From NCBI GenBank assembly GCA_003345595.1, contig PRDI01000099.1, forward strand, positions 1 to 64,000: a DNA stretch of 64,000 nucleotides. The letters are read 5' to 3'. The DNA is from Candidatus Thorarchaeota archaeon. Its GTDB lineage: Archaea; Asgardarchaeota; Thorarchaeia; Thorarchaeales; Thorarchaeaceae. The notes beneath the pieces are model-generated. The model was not told the DNA's origin, ran no database searches, and saw only the letters and a program-made list of their open reading frames with translations. Below, one piece after another: positions 17,493 through 25,679 of the stretch (positions within the stretch are counted from its first letter, which is position 1; each line of letters begins with the position of its first letter). Position numbers and translations under genes: made by a program.

Positions 17493-17777
17493 TCAGTCTG
17501 GGAAGTGAAGGGTGGCGACAAGGGCACAATCCACGGGACGAGGGTCGGAGTCCACATGAAGTCATGTATTGCCTGCATGAAGTGCTTGACTGCGTGCCCC
17601 ACGAGTGTCTTTGCGGAGTGGGAAGATGAATCCAACCGCCAAGTCGTGGACCCTGCGCGCGAGTTCGACTGCATAGAGTGTCTGATATGCGAACTCGTTT
17701 GCCCCACGCATGCGATTCACGTCGAAAGGGAACATGGCTCGGAGGCCACTCTGGACTCATTGCTGCAGGGCCGCTGA
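17433..17777 (+). CDS. 2x[4Fe-4S] ferredoxin-type protein
   Basis: A 114-residue iron-sulfur protein with two cluster motifs, CIACMKCLTACP (near residue 45) and CIECLICELVCP (near residue 80), as in bacterial-type ferredoxins and FixX-like proteins. The first ~25 residues of the track ORF overlap the divergent molybdoenzyme gene and look unlike a ferredoxin, so a GTG near 17505 may be the real start. It lies upstream of an acyl-CoA dehydrogenase and divergent from a molybdoenzyme; either could be its redox partner. Confidence 0.75.
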   Translation: MPIESDFRRKWIISDSHRGHSVWEVKGGDKGTIHGTRVGVHMKSCIACMKCLTACPTSVFAEWEDESNRQVVDPAREFDCIECLICELVCPTHAIHVEREHGSEATLDSLLQGR

Positions 17778-17873
17778 TGGCAGATGACATCATTGACCTG
17801 AAACTGGGACTCACCAGTATGATTGGACATTATGTATTTGTTCGTGAGGTCCGGCACTGGGAAACCCTAGAGT

Positions 17874-17881
17874 CTTTATTG
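17874..17881 (+). promoter_or_regulatory. TATA-like box before the acyl-CoA dehydrogenase gene
   Basis: CTTTATTG is centred about 40 bases before the ATG at 17918. It supports separate transcription of this gene with a short leader and argues against the longer ORF start at 17678. Confidence 0.4.
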
Positions 17882-17917
17882 CACGGTGTACAGTCAGATT
17901 GCTGTGGCGGCAGTGTT

Positions 17918-19180
17918 ATGTTCGAAGTACTGTTGACAGATAGTGAGAAGAGAATTCGCGATGAGGTGCGTGCCTTTGTCCGAGACAAGGTCGACAGGTC
18001 TTTGATTCTGAGCATGGACTCTCGCGAGAAAGAGTATCCATACGAGTTCGTGAAGGCCCTAGGGCAAGCAAACCTGATCGGGTTGCGTTTTCCTAAGAAG
18101 TATGGCGGTCGAGGTCTTGGATGGGTTTCCGAGATGGCGGCGATAGAGGAAGTTGGCGTCCTTGGTATTGCCCTCGGATGCGCCTACTCGTTACCAAGCA
18201 TAATCGGTGAGGGAATCAACAAGTTTGGGACTGAGGAGCAAAAGCGCAATTACCTGCTTCCTACACTGCGTGGCGAGAAGATATGTGGAGAGGGCTTGAC
18301 CGAGCCACGTGGTGGTTCTGACTTCTTTGGCACCAACACGGTCGCTGTCAAACGAGGGGAGAGGTTCGTGATCAACGGGGAAAAGCGTTTCGTGGCCGGG
18401 GGTGTTGGTGCGGACTACTTTCTGATATATGCGAAGACTGAATTCACTGGTCCGCCTCACAAGTCGTTGAGTGCCTTCTTGGTGAATCGCGATTCAGGAG
18501 TGAAAGTCGAAGAGGAGTACGAACTCATGGGATGCCGTGGAATGGGTGCAGCGAGAATAGTGCTAAACAACATTGAGGTTTCCGAAACAGATCTCGTTGG
18601 GGGCCCGAACGCAGGGAATGATGTGTTCAATGCAATGATGGTCCCCGAACGTCTGACTTCAGCAGCGGGGGCAATAGGAATGGGTCGAGCGGCGCTCGAG
18701 ATAGCGGTGAGATACTCTGACAAGAGGGAAGCGTTCGGCCAGAAGATAAGCCGCTTTGAAGGTGTGAGCTTCAAGGTGGCTGACTGTGCCACTCAGCTGG
18801 ACGCAGCCAGGGGACTTGTCTATCATGCGGCCAAGAAGGCAGACACAGGTGCCTGGTGCCGCAAGGAGGTATCTCAGGCAAAGGTGTTTGCAACCGAGGC
18901 AGGTTTTCAAGCCATCCACGAGTCGATGCAGATGCTCGGAGGGATTGGCTACACAAACGTGTACCCTATCGAGAGGCTGTTTCGTGACTCTCGGTTAGGA
19001 ATCACTTGGACGGGCAGCAATGAGGTTCAGCGCCTAATCATCCAGAATGAAGTGTACAAAGAGATTCTGTCCGAGGAACGAGGTCTCAAACGCGACGTTG
19101 AGTTAGACACTCCGGGTGCACACAAGACGGCTGAGAAGGTCTTCAGCGAACCCGCAGACAAGTACCTGAAATCATCTTAG
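17918..19180 (+). CDS. Acyl-CoA dehydrogenase with IVD/LCAD-type catalytic Glu position
   Basis: A 420-residue FAD flavoenzyme of the acyl-CoA dehydrogenase family, oxidising acyl-CoA to 2-enoyl-CoA and passing electrons to an electron carrier. Family motifs include LTEPRGGSD, FVINGEKRFVAGG, REAFGQKISRFEG and QMLGGIGYTNVYPIERLFRDSR. At the place where medium-chain enzymes carry the catalytic Glu (YEGT), this protein has WTGSNE with Thr365. A Glu is present at VPERL (Glu244), which matches the catalytic base position of isovaleryl-CoA and long-chain dehydrogenases. The start at 17918 is set by the family N-terminus and the TATA box. Confidence 0.88.
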   Translation: MFEVLLTDSEKRIRDEVRAFVRDKVDRSLILSMDSREKEYPYEFVKALGQANLIGLRFPKKYGGRGLGWVSEMAAIEEVGVLGIALGCAYSLPSIIGEGINKFGTEEQKRNYLLPTLRGEKICGEGLTEPRGGSDFFGTNTVAVKRGERFVINGEKRFVAGGVGADYFLIYAKTEFTGPPHKSLSAFLVNRDSGVKVEEEYELMGCRGMGAARIVLNNIEVSETDLVGGPNAGNDVFNAMMVPERLTSAAGAIGMGRAALEIAVRYSDKREAFGQKISRFEGVSFKVADCATQLDAARGLVYHAAKKADTGAWCRKEVSQAKVFATEAGFQAIHESMQMLGGIGYTNVYPIERLFRDSRLGITWTGSNEVQRLIIQNEVYKEILSEERGLKRDVELDTPGAHKTAEKVFSEPADKYLKSS

Positions 19181-19250
19181 TTTCACGTGCTAGCCAAGAG
19201 TTTCCATCCGATTCATGTGCCCACAGCATCAACTTCATAAGGTCCTCTGG

Positions 19251-19259
19251 TTAAATATA
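19251..19259 (+). promoter_or_regulatory. TATA box before the zinc-ribbon miniprotein
   Basis: TTAAATATA lies about 45 bases before the ATG at 19303, at normal archaeal distance for a short leader. Confidence 0.5.
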
Positions 19260-19302
19260 GTTAAGACTGTGGAATCAGTCTAAGCCAATAGGTGTGAGAA
19301 GA

Positions 19303-19470
19303 ATGGCAAAGCTCGTATGTCAGAAATGTGGCCAAGAAGTAGCCGTACCGATTCATTGTGGAAAGGAGATGCATCAGGAGGGTCATGAGCTCGTATGCTG
19401 GATGGGGCCCGAGTGTGGGCATCAAGCGATCCCAAGACATCACGGTGTTCCGATGGTCTACAAGTCATGA
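19303..19470 (+). CDS. Zinc-ribbon miniprotein, 55 residues
   Basis: Too short for the ORF track. It encodes MAKLVCQKCGQEVAVP, then HCGKEMHQEG, then LVCWMGPECG, ending MVYKS. There are CxxCG and HCGK motifs, a WMGPECG pair and several His, giving six or more possible zinc ligands in two knuckles. A TATA box precedes it and the minus-strand frames here are unremarkable. I recall similar small archaeal CxxCG...HCGKxM proteins, but no function. It is transcribed on its own. A zinc or redox carrier, or a small RNA/protein-binding ribbon, are both possible. Confidence 0.75.
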   Translation: MAKLVCQKCGQEVAVPIHCGKEMHQEGHELVCWMGPECGHQAIPRHHGVPMVYKS

Positions 19471-19564
19471 ATGCTGACTTGTGAAACCATCCTCCCCCTA
19501 GATGTGACAGACCAAAACGCAAAGGGTTATCTCTTGGCGTGGTGGTGCTTCGGCAGGCGGTCCC

Positions 19565-19936
19565 ATGCTGTCCCAGGTGACGTCTGAGCTTTTCTTGATA
19601 CTATATGGCGTTCCTGCCCTCTTAATAGGACTCTTAGCTGGTTATAGTTTCGGGGGTCATAAGAGTCTCACACGGGCCGAGCGGCTTGGCTTTGGTCTTG
19701 TCATCTGTGTATTGAGCGGTCTAGTGATGACATTCCTTCTGGCTCCCTTTGCGCCTGTAGCCATGCCCAATGTCCTTGTGCAAGTGCTCTCCTTTTCTTT
19801 TGGCTACGTATTCGGGGCGTTTAACAACTGGGCCCCCATTGAGTCCCGAGCGCCAAAGCGCCATGTCGTCTTCGAACCCGAAGATGATGATGAGTTCGAC
19901 AAAGAGGTCGACAAGGCTCTCGGATCCAATCGTTGA
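19565..19936 (+). CDS. Small membrane protein, unknown
   Basis: A 123-residue protein with three membrane helices (about 8-27, 40-62 and 68-88) and a cytoplasmic-looking acidic tail (FEPEDDDEFDKEVDKALG). A glycine-rich GYVFGAFNN segment ends the third helix. No family recognised. It lies in the same direction as the miniprotein and the following membrane protein, with gaps of about 100 bases. Confidence 0.65.
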   Translation: MLSQVTSELFLILYGVPALLIGLLAGYSFGGHKSLTRAERLGFGLVICVLSGLVMTFLLAPFAPVAMPNVLVQVLSFSFGYVFGAFNNWAPIESRAPKRHVVFEPEDDDEFDKEVDKALGSNR

Positions 19937-20050
19937 CACAGATTGCTCTGAGAACATGAGGATTGCATCAGTCCTAAGGTAGACCACAGAAGCGTTAATA
20001 GAGACCTTGGAGGAAGGAACTCCATCGTATCTCGTTAGGGGACACTGAAA

Positions 20051-21277
20051 ATGAGAAAGACCTTGCCGCCTCTGATTTCACTTCTGTTGGTCACATGCAT
20101 GTTGTGGTCTGCACTGATAGTGCCATTGGAGGCTGCGCCGCCACCGGGCTGGAGCGGCGATGACAACTTGGCATTCCTGCTCGAACTGAACGGGACATCT
20201 GCTTATTACTCCAATTCGAGCCATCCAATACCTGTCGACTTGTCGACCAACCTGACCATGGAACTCTCAATAGACGTAGGCGCCGCCCTGAAACTCTGGA
20301 GTGGTCTTTTTGTGATGAAGTACTTGGCCATACCCATAGTGAATCAGCCCTTCGAGTTCCTCGGGCTGTCATTGCCTGCAGGCTTGGAAGAAGTGTTGAT
20401 CAACACTTCGTTTCCGCTGTTGGGCGAGTTGGGTGGGCTTAATCTGATCACTGGAACAGTCGAAGGTGTGTTCTCATTTGTCTATGAACTTGATTCGGAT
20501 CCGGGGACGAACGTCACAGTGAGTCAGAACTTTGTTCTTCAGCTTGGGCCCGTTGGCCCGGCAGCACTCCTGTCTGTTGCCGGCCTCATAACTGTCGGGT
20601 TCACGATAACATCTGTCTTTGGTCTGCTGCTCTCACTCGATGAGTTTCAGCAAGGGATAATGGCCGCAAGGAAGATGAGAGGAGCCAAGAAGGCCTCTGA
20701 TGTTGGTATATTCCCACGTGCTGTCGTCCTCAGAAGGCATCCGAAGAAGGACACAGAGAAGGTCAGCAAGGAGGAACTCGTGAGGCGCGTAGGCGAGGCC
20801 GCCCGTGGAGGATGGGACGGGAAGCGATGCCCGAAGTGCGGCAAGAAGTGGACTCCTGAAACCACAAGCTGCCCCAAGTGCAAGCTGGATCGTCAGTCGG
20901 CAGTGGCCTACTTCTCTCAAGATATCGCGGAGTATGCTCCTAAGGCCCTCAACGTTGTGAAGCCAAAGTCCAAAATACCAGTTGGACGATTCTCAAGGCG
21001 ACTCAGACTGAAGCCCGAGAAGGGTGGGGCATTAGCCGCGGCGTTGACTGACATGGGTGTCTTCCAGACACGGAGTGTCAAGACTCCACTTATGAAAGTG
21101 GCACTGTCTGGGATGACCCTCTCCGGTGTGTACTTGAGCTGGACGCAGGTCATTGGTGGGGCCATTCCTTCCTGGCTAGACATATTGCTGTTCACATGCG
21201 CCGGACTAGTGATTTCGGTACTCGTGGCCTACTTCATGAAATGGCTTGCACGTATTCCAAAGCTTGGTTATGACTAG
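20051..21277 (+). CDS. Membrane protein with extracytoplasmic domain and zinc ribbon
   Basis: A 408-residue protein. Residues 1-28 are a signal peptide or anchor (PPLISLLLVTCMLWSALIVPLEA). A domain of about 150 residues outside the membrane follows, with several N-x-S/T sequons (LNGTSAYYSNSS). A membrane helix lies near 180-200 (GPAALLSVAGLITVGFTITS). A cytoplasmic part has a four-cysteine zinc ribbon (CPKCGKKW...CPKCKLD, about 258-277) and a basic stretch, and two C-terminal helices close the protein. Membrane and zinc-ribbon parts together suggest signal transfer or assembly; function unknown. Confidence 0.65.
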   Translation: MRKTLPPLISLLLVTCMLWSALIVPLEAAPPPGWSGDDNLAFLLELNGTSAYYSNSSHPIPVDLSTNLTMELSIDVGAALKLWSGLFVMKYLAIPIVNQPFEFLGLSLPAGLEEVLINTSFPLLGELGGLNLITGTVEGVFSFVYELDSDPGTNVTVSQNFVLQLGPVGPAALLSVAGLITVGFTITSVFGLLLSLDEFQQGIMAARKMRGAKKASDVGIFPRAVVLRRHPKKDTEKVSKEELVRRVGEAARGGWDGKRCPKCGKKWTPETTSCPKCKLDRQSAVAYFSQDIAEYAPKALNVVKPKSKIPVGRFSRRLRLKPEKGGALAAALTDMGVFQTRSVKTPLMKVALSGMTLSGVYLSWTQVIGGAIPSWLDILLFTCAGLVISVLVAYFMKWLARIPKLGYD

Positions 21278-21371
21278 AGTGAGAGGGCTTTCACGGCCCT
21301 CTAGCCCCGGTCTAGAGGTGCTGCCACAGACCGACAATATGGCTGAGTGTCGAAGACCACCAGGATCCCCA

Positions 21372-22733
21372 TCAGGGAACGATTGTCAGTGTGATTTGCA
21401 GGAAGGTCTGTTCGAGCCAGAGGATGGTTGACGCAGTCACTACTTCCAGCAAAGATAGTACTGATCCAACCTTGAGGTACTCTCTCAGAGATATCTCAAG
21501 ACCCTTCCTTTTCATGGTTCCCAGCCACATGAGTATGGCCAGTGAGCCTAATGGAAAGAAGTGGGGTCCTAGGTTATTACCAATGATGTTGGAGAATATC
21601 AAGCTCGTACTGGCCTGTGCACTCAAGCCTGCAGTGGAGATCGCCTGCTCGACAGACAGGAGTCCCAGCATCGTCATTGGCCAGTTGTTCATAGCGCTTG
21701 CACCCACAGTGACGATGAGACTGGGGACCAGAACGGAGAGCACAGCGGGCAAAGTCAAGGACGCAAGAAAGAGAGCCGCAAAGAAGTCGATTGCACCCGC
21801 ATGCCTCAGCCCTTGGACCACAAGGAATATCGCAATCATAAAGAACAGGATGTCCCAATTGACCCTCCTCAACACATGCACTGGGCCATTCTCCACTCCT
21901 GTCGTTGTATGATTAACCCTGTATGTCAGGGCGTAGAGTGTAAGCAGAAAGACCGCACCGGAGAGTATGACGAACGAAACTGGTATCCTGTTGAGCGAGG
22001 TCAGAACATAACCCACATCTATGGCGATTAAGGTGACAATGCTCGTTCTCAGGTGCATGGGCTTAGGGCTGGTCTTGATCAGGTCCTCCACTGTTTCGGC
22101 TGCATAGGTTCGAGGAATCCGTTTCCTGAAGAATAGATAGACCACCAGAACGCTCTGGACTACTGTGACCAGTCCGACAAGACCCATGAACATCATATGC
22201 TGGATGAACGTGTATCCGAAGTAATCAGCACTCACAATGTTGACCGGGTTGCTCGTGATCAGTGGCATGGCCGCAGTGTCTGCGATGAGTCCCGCTCCGA
22301 ACAAGTAGGCCAAGCTGCCCTCTCTGCTTGTCTTCAGCTCCTTGACCATCTCCATGACTAGAGGTGTCAGTATCAACACTGCGCTATCATTTGCGAAGAG
22401 TATGCTGACCGAGGCTGTGAAGAAAGAAACGAAGAAGAATAACCTGATGCCATTTCCATGTGCTAGTCTTGCGACTCTGAGCGCAGCCCACCGGAAGAAG
22501 CCCATGGCATCGAGAGTGACTGACATCATCACTATTCCAAGAAAGGCGAGCGCCGCGTCCCATATGTTGCCCAAGGCATTCAGAGCATCAGTGATTGTGA
22601 CCGTGCCGACAAGAAGAGAAAGCAGTGCTCCTATTCCCGCCGCGACACCCAAGTTTATGCCTTTCGGCCGCCTGAGCATCAAGAAAAGGGTAGTAAGGAA
22701 TATGCCAATTGAAGCTGCCGCGGCGTAGTCCAT
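21372..22733 (-). CDS. ArsB/SLC13-type ion transporter
   Basis: A 453-residue permease of the ion-transporter superfamily (ArsB, NhaD, SLC13). It has about eleven membrane helices and the two family hairpins with conserved Asn: FANDSAVLILTPLV, SNPVNIVSADYFG, and in the second half SAMNNWPMTML and SNIIGNNLGPHFFPLGS. The last of these is typical of arsenite/citrate-type members. No ars operon gene is nearby, so the substrate (arsenite, dicarboxylate or Na+/H+) cannot be assigned. A TATA box 25-35 bases before the ATG implies a leaderless or near-leaderless transcript. Confidence 0.85.
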   Translation of the reverse strand: MDYAAAASIGIFLTTLFLMLRRPKGINLGVAAGIGALLSLLVGTVTITDALNALGNIWDAALAFLGIVMMSVTLDAMGFFRWAALRVARLAHGNGIRLFFFVSFFTASVSILFANDSAVLILTPLVMEMVKELKTSREGSLAYLFGAGLIADTAAMPLITSNPVNIVSADYFGYTFIQHMMFMGLVGLVTVVQSVLVVYLFFRKRIPRTYAAETVEDLIKTSPKPMHLRTSIVTLIAIDVGYVLTSLNRIPVSFVILSGAVFLLTLYALTYRVNHTTTGVENGPVHVLRRVNWDILFFMIAIFLVVQGLRHAGAIDFFAALFLASLTLPAVLSVLVPSLIVTVGASAMNNWPMTMLGLLSVEQAISTAGLSAQASTSLIFSNIIGNNLGPHFFPLGSLAILMWLGTMKRKGLEISLREYLKVGSVLSLLEVVTASTILWLEQTFLQITLTIVP

Positions 22734-22758
22734 GCATTCTCGTGCCGAGGGATAGCGT

Positions 22759-22768
22759 GTATAATACT
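22759..22768 (-). promoter_or_regulatory. TATA box for the ArsB-like permease
   Basis: TGTATAATAC (plus strand; GTATTATACA on the coding strand) lies 26-35 bases before the permease ATG, the archaeal TATA distance for a leaderless mRNA. Confidence 0.5.
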
Positions 22769-22937
22769 ATCTGTGCCGTTGTCTAGACGCTAGTGGACCT
22801 GTCATGGTATGACTTAACAGCCCCTGCGTCAAATCAGTCGCTAGTTCGGTCTTCGGCTGCATCGGCTGTCTTGGCGTCATTGCCATGCCGGTTCGTACGT
22901 GCGCGAAGACTAGGACCAGAACGGGACTTGGTGTCAG

Positions 22938-23738
22938 ATGCGCAAATCCTTGCTACAGCACACGAGCGTATGGGAGAATGATGAGCTTCGAGTTGATGTT
23001 CCGTACAGTGCAGCCGGCGTGAGCACAACTGTCTTGCTGACGTCGAAGTTCACAGGCAAGATGATGCTGATGGACGTTGGCGACGGTGCTCTACGGGATC
23101 TACTCTCATTTGGCAGCACCGCGTTCGTCAATGAAGCTGATCCAATTGCTATCACACATGGTCACTTCGATCACATAGGTGGCATTCACACAATACTTGG
23201 ATTCATGAGGATGCTGAAACGTTCGAGTCCATTGAACATACTAGTTCCTGTTGGCTGCACAGAGGCGATAAGCTTGGTCGGAGCCTTCAAACAGTCGTAC
23301 GCTGGGAGTCACCCATTCAGAATCCAGATTCACGAGATTGAGGATCTTTCTGGTTTCGACACAGACTTCTTCAAGATTCAGGCCGTCGCAGTCGAGCACT
23401 ACGGCTTGGAGAACACATCCGACGAGGAGGTTCTGATGCCCGCTCTTGGTTTCAGAGTGAGAGTAGGCAACACAGTCGTGGGCTATACCGGCGACACCAG
23501 AATGTGTCAAGGCGCTGAGAGAGTGGTCAAGGACGTTGACATCGCAGTCATTGAAGCTACGAGGAAGGATACCGACCCCGTAGACATCCCTGTACACCTC
23601 TCGGAATCGGAGGCCAAACGTCTTGGAACGCTGGCCAAACAATACATTCTGATTCACAGGACTCCCACAATCGCAGAGTCATCTACCGGAAGCACCAGGG
23701 CCACTAGGTCAAAGCGAGAAAAGTGCACTCCTGACTGA
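22938..23738 (+). CDS. Metallo-beta-lactamase fold hydrolase
   Basis: A 266-residue MBL-fold protein. The metal motif is THGHFDHIGG, further ligands are likely at VEHYG and GYTGDTR, and the late His is in ILIHRTP. It resembles RNase Z-like or phosphodiesterase-type MBL enzymes in having the GDTR Asp. The last ~20 residues (SSTGSTRATRSKREK) look like a disordered tail. The gene converges with alaS, 17 bases apart. Substrate unknown. Confidence 0.8.
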   Translation: MRKSLLQHTSVWENDELRVDVPYSAAGVSTTVLLTSKFTGKMMLMDVGDGALRDLLSFGSTAFVNEADPIAITHGHFDHIGGIHTILGFMRMLKRSSPLNILVPVGCTEAISLVGAFKQSYAGSHPFRIQIHEIEDLSGFDTDFFKIQAVAVEHYGLENTSDEEVLMPALGFRVRVGNTVVGYTGDTRMCQGAERVVKDVDIAVIEATRKDTDPVDIPVHLSESEAKRLGTLAKQYILIHRTPTIAESSTGSTRATRSKREKCTPD

Positions 23739-23755
23739 CATGCATGTCTGGACAG

Positions 23756-25540
23756 TCAATCCTCGACGACGGCTCGTATCCTCATCAGTCCTGCGCCGAT
23801 GCTGTCCTGTTTTGTGATTCTGAAATGCTTCAAGACTCCGGTGTGCTCAACGTGAGGCCCGCCACAGACCTCCTTACTGAAGTCATCTATTGTGTAGACA
23901 GAAACCTCATCACCGTAGGTTTCCCTGAAGAATGCAAGGGCTCCCTGTCTTACGGCCTCGTCCAGTTTCATGAACTCGTGAGTCACCGTCAAATCCTTCT
24001 TGATGGCCTCATTGACCAAATCCTCTACCTGTTTCAGTTCCTCGGTAGTGAGTTTCCTCGGGAAGGTGAAGTCGAACCGAAGACGCTCCTTCGTTATGTT
24101 GCTCCCGTTCTGACGCACTGAGTTTCCCAAGACTTTTCTGAGAGCTGCTTGAAGGAGATGGGTGGCCGTGTGGAGCTTTGTGATCTCTTCGCTGTGATCC
24201 GCCAAGCCGCCCTTGAACTTACCCTCCGTTGCCGTCCTCGATATGTCTCTGTGCTGCTCGAACTGCCTTCTGAACTCCTCCATGTCAATCTTGATGCTCC
24301 TCTCGGCTGCGAGTTCCGCCGTCATTTCTAGAGGCAGACCGAAGCTTGTGAACAAGACAAAGGCATCCTTTCCTGTGATAGTACCATTCTCTTCAAGTAT
24401 CTGTTCGAATTTCCTGAGGGCCTTCCCCAGAGTTCCCCTGAACTTGTCTTCTTCAGCCACAAGGTTTTGCATCACGAAGTCACGATTCCTTTGGACTTCT
24501 TCATACACGTCCTTGTAGAGCTCTACTACGACATCCGCTAGGTCTGCCAGGAACCCCTTACCCATACCCAGCTCGTCTGCGCAGCGTATTGACTTCCTCA
24601 GGAGTCTGCGTACGATATAACCGTGTTCCACGTTAGATGGAGAAATGCGTCTGTCATCAGACATAATCATGACAGCAGATTTCACATGGTCTGCTATGAT
24701 CCTAATCCGCCTTTGGTCTGCCTCAGTCAGCTCCCTCTTTCCCGAAAGCTGCTTTATCCGGTCTATGATTGGTGTGAACGCCTCGGTTTCATAGAAGTTC
24801 TGGACTCCTCTCAGGATGGCAATCGTTCGTTCCAGACCCATGCCGGTGTCGACGTTCTTCTGCTTCAGCAGCTCGTATCCTCCGTCCTCTCTCTTATTAT
24901 ACTGCATGAAGACATCATTCCAGATTTCCATGTAATGCCCACAGGAGCAGCCTGGTCTACAGTCAGGACCGCATTTTGGAGTCTGGCTGACCTCAATGAA
25001 CATCTCTGTACAAGGGCCGCACGGCCCAGTTGTGCCTGCAGGTCCCCACCAGTTGTCTGCCTTTGGAAGATAGAACACCCTCTCCTTGGATATCCCTAGA
25101 CCCATCCAAACACTCACAGACTCCTCATCTCGGGGCGCATCAGAATCACCAACAAACACGGTCACCGAGAGCGTGTCTGGATTGATACCAAGCCATTTCT
25201 TGGAGGTGAGGAACTCATAGCTCCAAGTGATGGCCTCCTTCTTCCAGTAGTCGCCGAGACTCCAGTTGCCCAACATCTCGAAGAACGTGAGGTGACTATT
25301 GTCACCGACGCTGTCTATATCGGTAGTCCGAATGCATTTCTGACAGCTTGTGAGACGCTTTCCTTGCGGATGTGGTTGCCCCAGCAAGTATGGAACCAAC
25401 GGATGCATGCCTGCCGTCGTGAACAACACGGTCGGATCATGTTCTGGCATCAGTGACGCAGAGCCAACCACTGCATGTTTCTTCTGCTTGAAGAACTCGA
25501 TGTACTTCCGACGCAGTTCGTCCATTCGCATAACTGTCAC
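23756..25540 (-). CDS. alaS: Alanyl-tRNA synthetase, short bacterial-type form
   Basis: Charges tRNA-Ala with alanine. The class II catalytic core is present, with bacterial-style CIRTTDIDSVGDNSHLTFFEMLGNWSLGDY rather than the archaeal wording. A tRNA-recognition domain follows. The editing domain is intact, with zinc ligands HTATHLL and CGGPHVEHTG. The protein stops at 594 residues, lacking the ~280-residue C-Ala/DHHA1 domain of ordinary AlaRS. This short architecture is known to me from candidate-phyla-radiation bacteria. TVMRMDELRRK gives two possible ATGs nine bases apart. It is either the only AlaRS of the cell or a transferred second copy. Confidence 0.9.
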   Translation of the reverse strand: MTVMRMDELRRKYIEFFKQKKHAVVGSASLMPEHDPTVLFTTAGMHPLVPYLLGQPHPQGKRLTSCQKCIRTTDIDSVGDNSHLTFFEMLGNWSLGDYWKKEAITWSYEFLTSKKWLGINPDTLSVTVFVGDSDAPRDEESVSVWMGLGISKERVFYLPKADNWWGPAGTTGPCGPCTEMFIEVSQTPKCGPDCRPGCSCGHYMEIWNDVFMQYNKREDGGYELLKQKNVDTGMGLERTIAILRGVQNFYETEAFTPIIDRIKQLSGKRELTEADQRRIRIIADHVKSAVMIMSDDRRISPSNVEHGYIVRRLLRKSIRCADELGMGKGFLADLADVVVELYKDVYEEVQRNRDFVMQNLVAEEDKFRGTLGKALRKFEQILEENGTITGKDAFVLFTSFGLPLEMTAELAAERSIKIDMEEFRRQFEQHRDISRTATEGKFKGGLADHSEEITKLHTATHLLQAALRKVLGNSVRQNGSNITKERLRFDFTFPRKLTTEELKQVEDLVNEAIKKDLTVTHEFMKLDEAVRQGALAFFRETYGDEVSVYTIDDFSKEVCGGPHVEHTGVLKHFRITKQDSIGAGLMRIRAVVED

Positions 25541-25679
25541 CAGACCATCAAGATGCCGATTTGTCGGCGTTCGACTTGTCGTATTTTAATGCTTTTGCTG
25601 GGTCGCATTCTATCAACAGGTGGAGCCGCTGTGCCATGGGCGAAGTATTGAAACAGTTCAGTACTCTGGCCAAAGAGTA
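25541..25679. other. Gap between alaS and the NYN gene
   Basis: The stretch upstream of alaS has an AT-rich GTATTTTAATGC (25579-25590) that can act as a TATA element on the minus strand. A plus-strand frame from 25636 (MGEVLKQFSTLAKEY) reads like protein for about 40 codons, then continues only as antisense of the NYN gene. I do not call it a gene. Confidence 0.4.

Noticed and set aside
22793-22981. 62-codon plus-strand ORF before the MBL gene
   Set aside because: Overlaps the MBL start in another frame, no motif; the nearby TATA box fits the minus-strand permease better.
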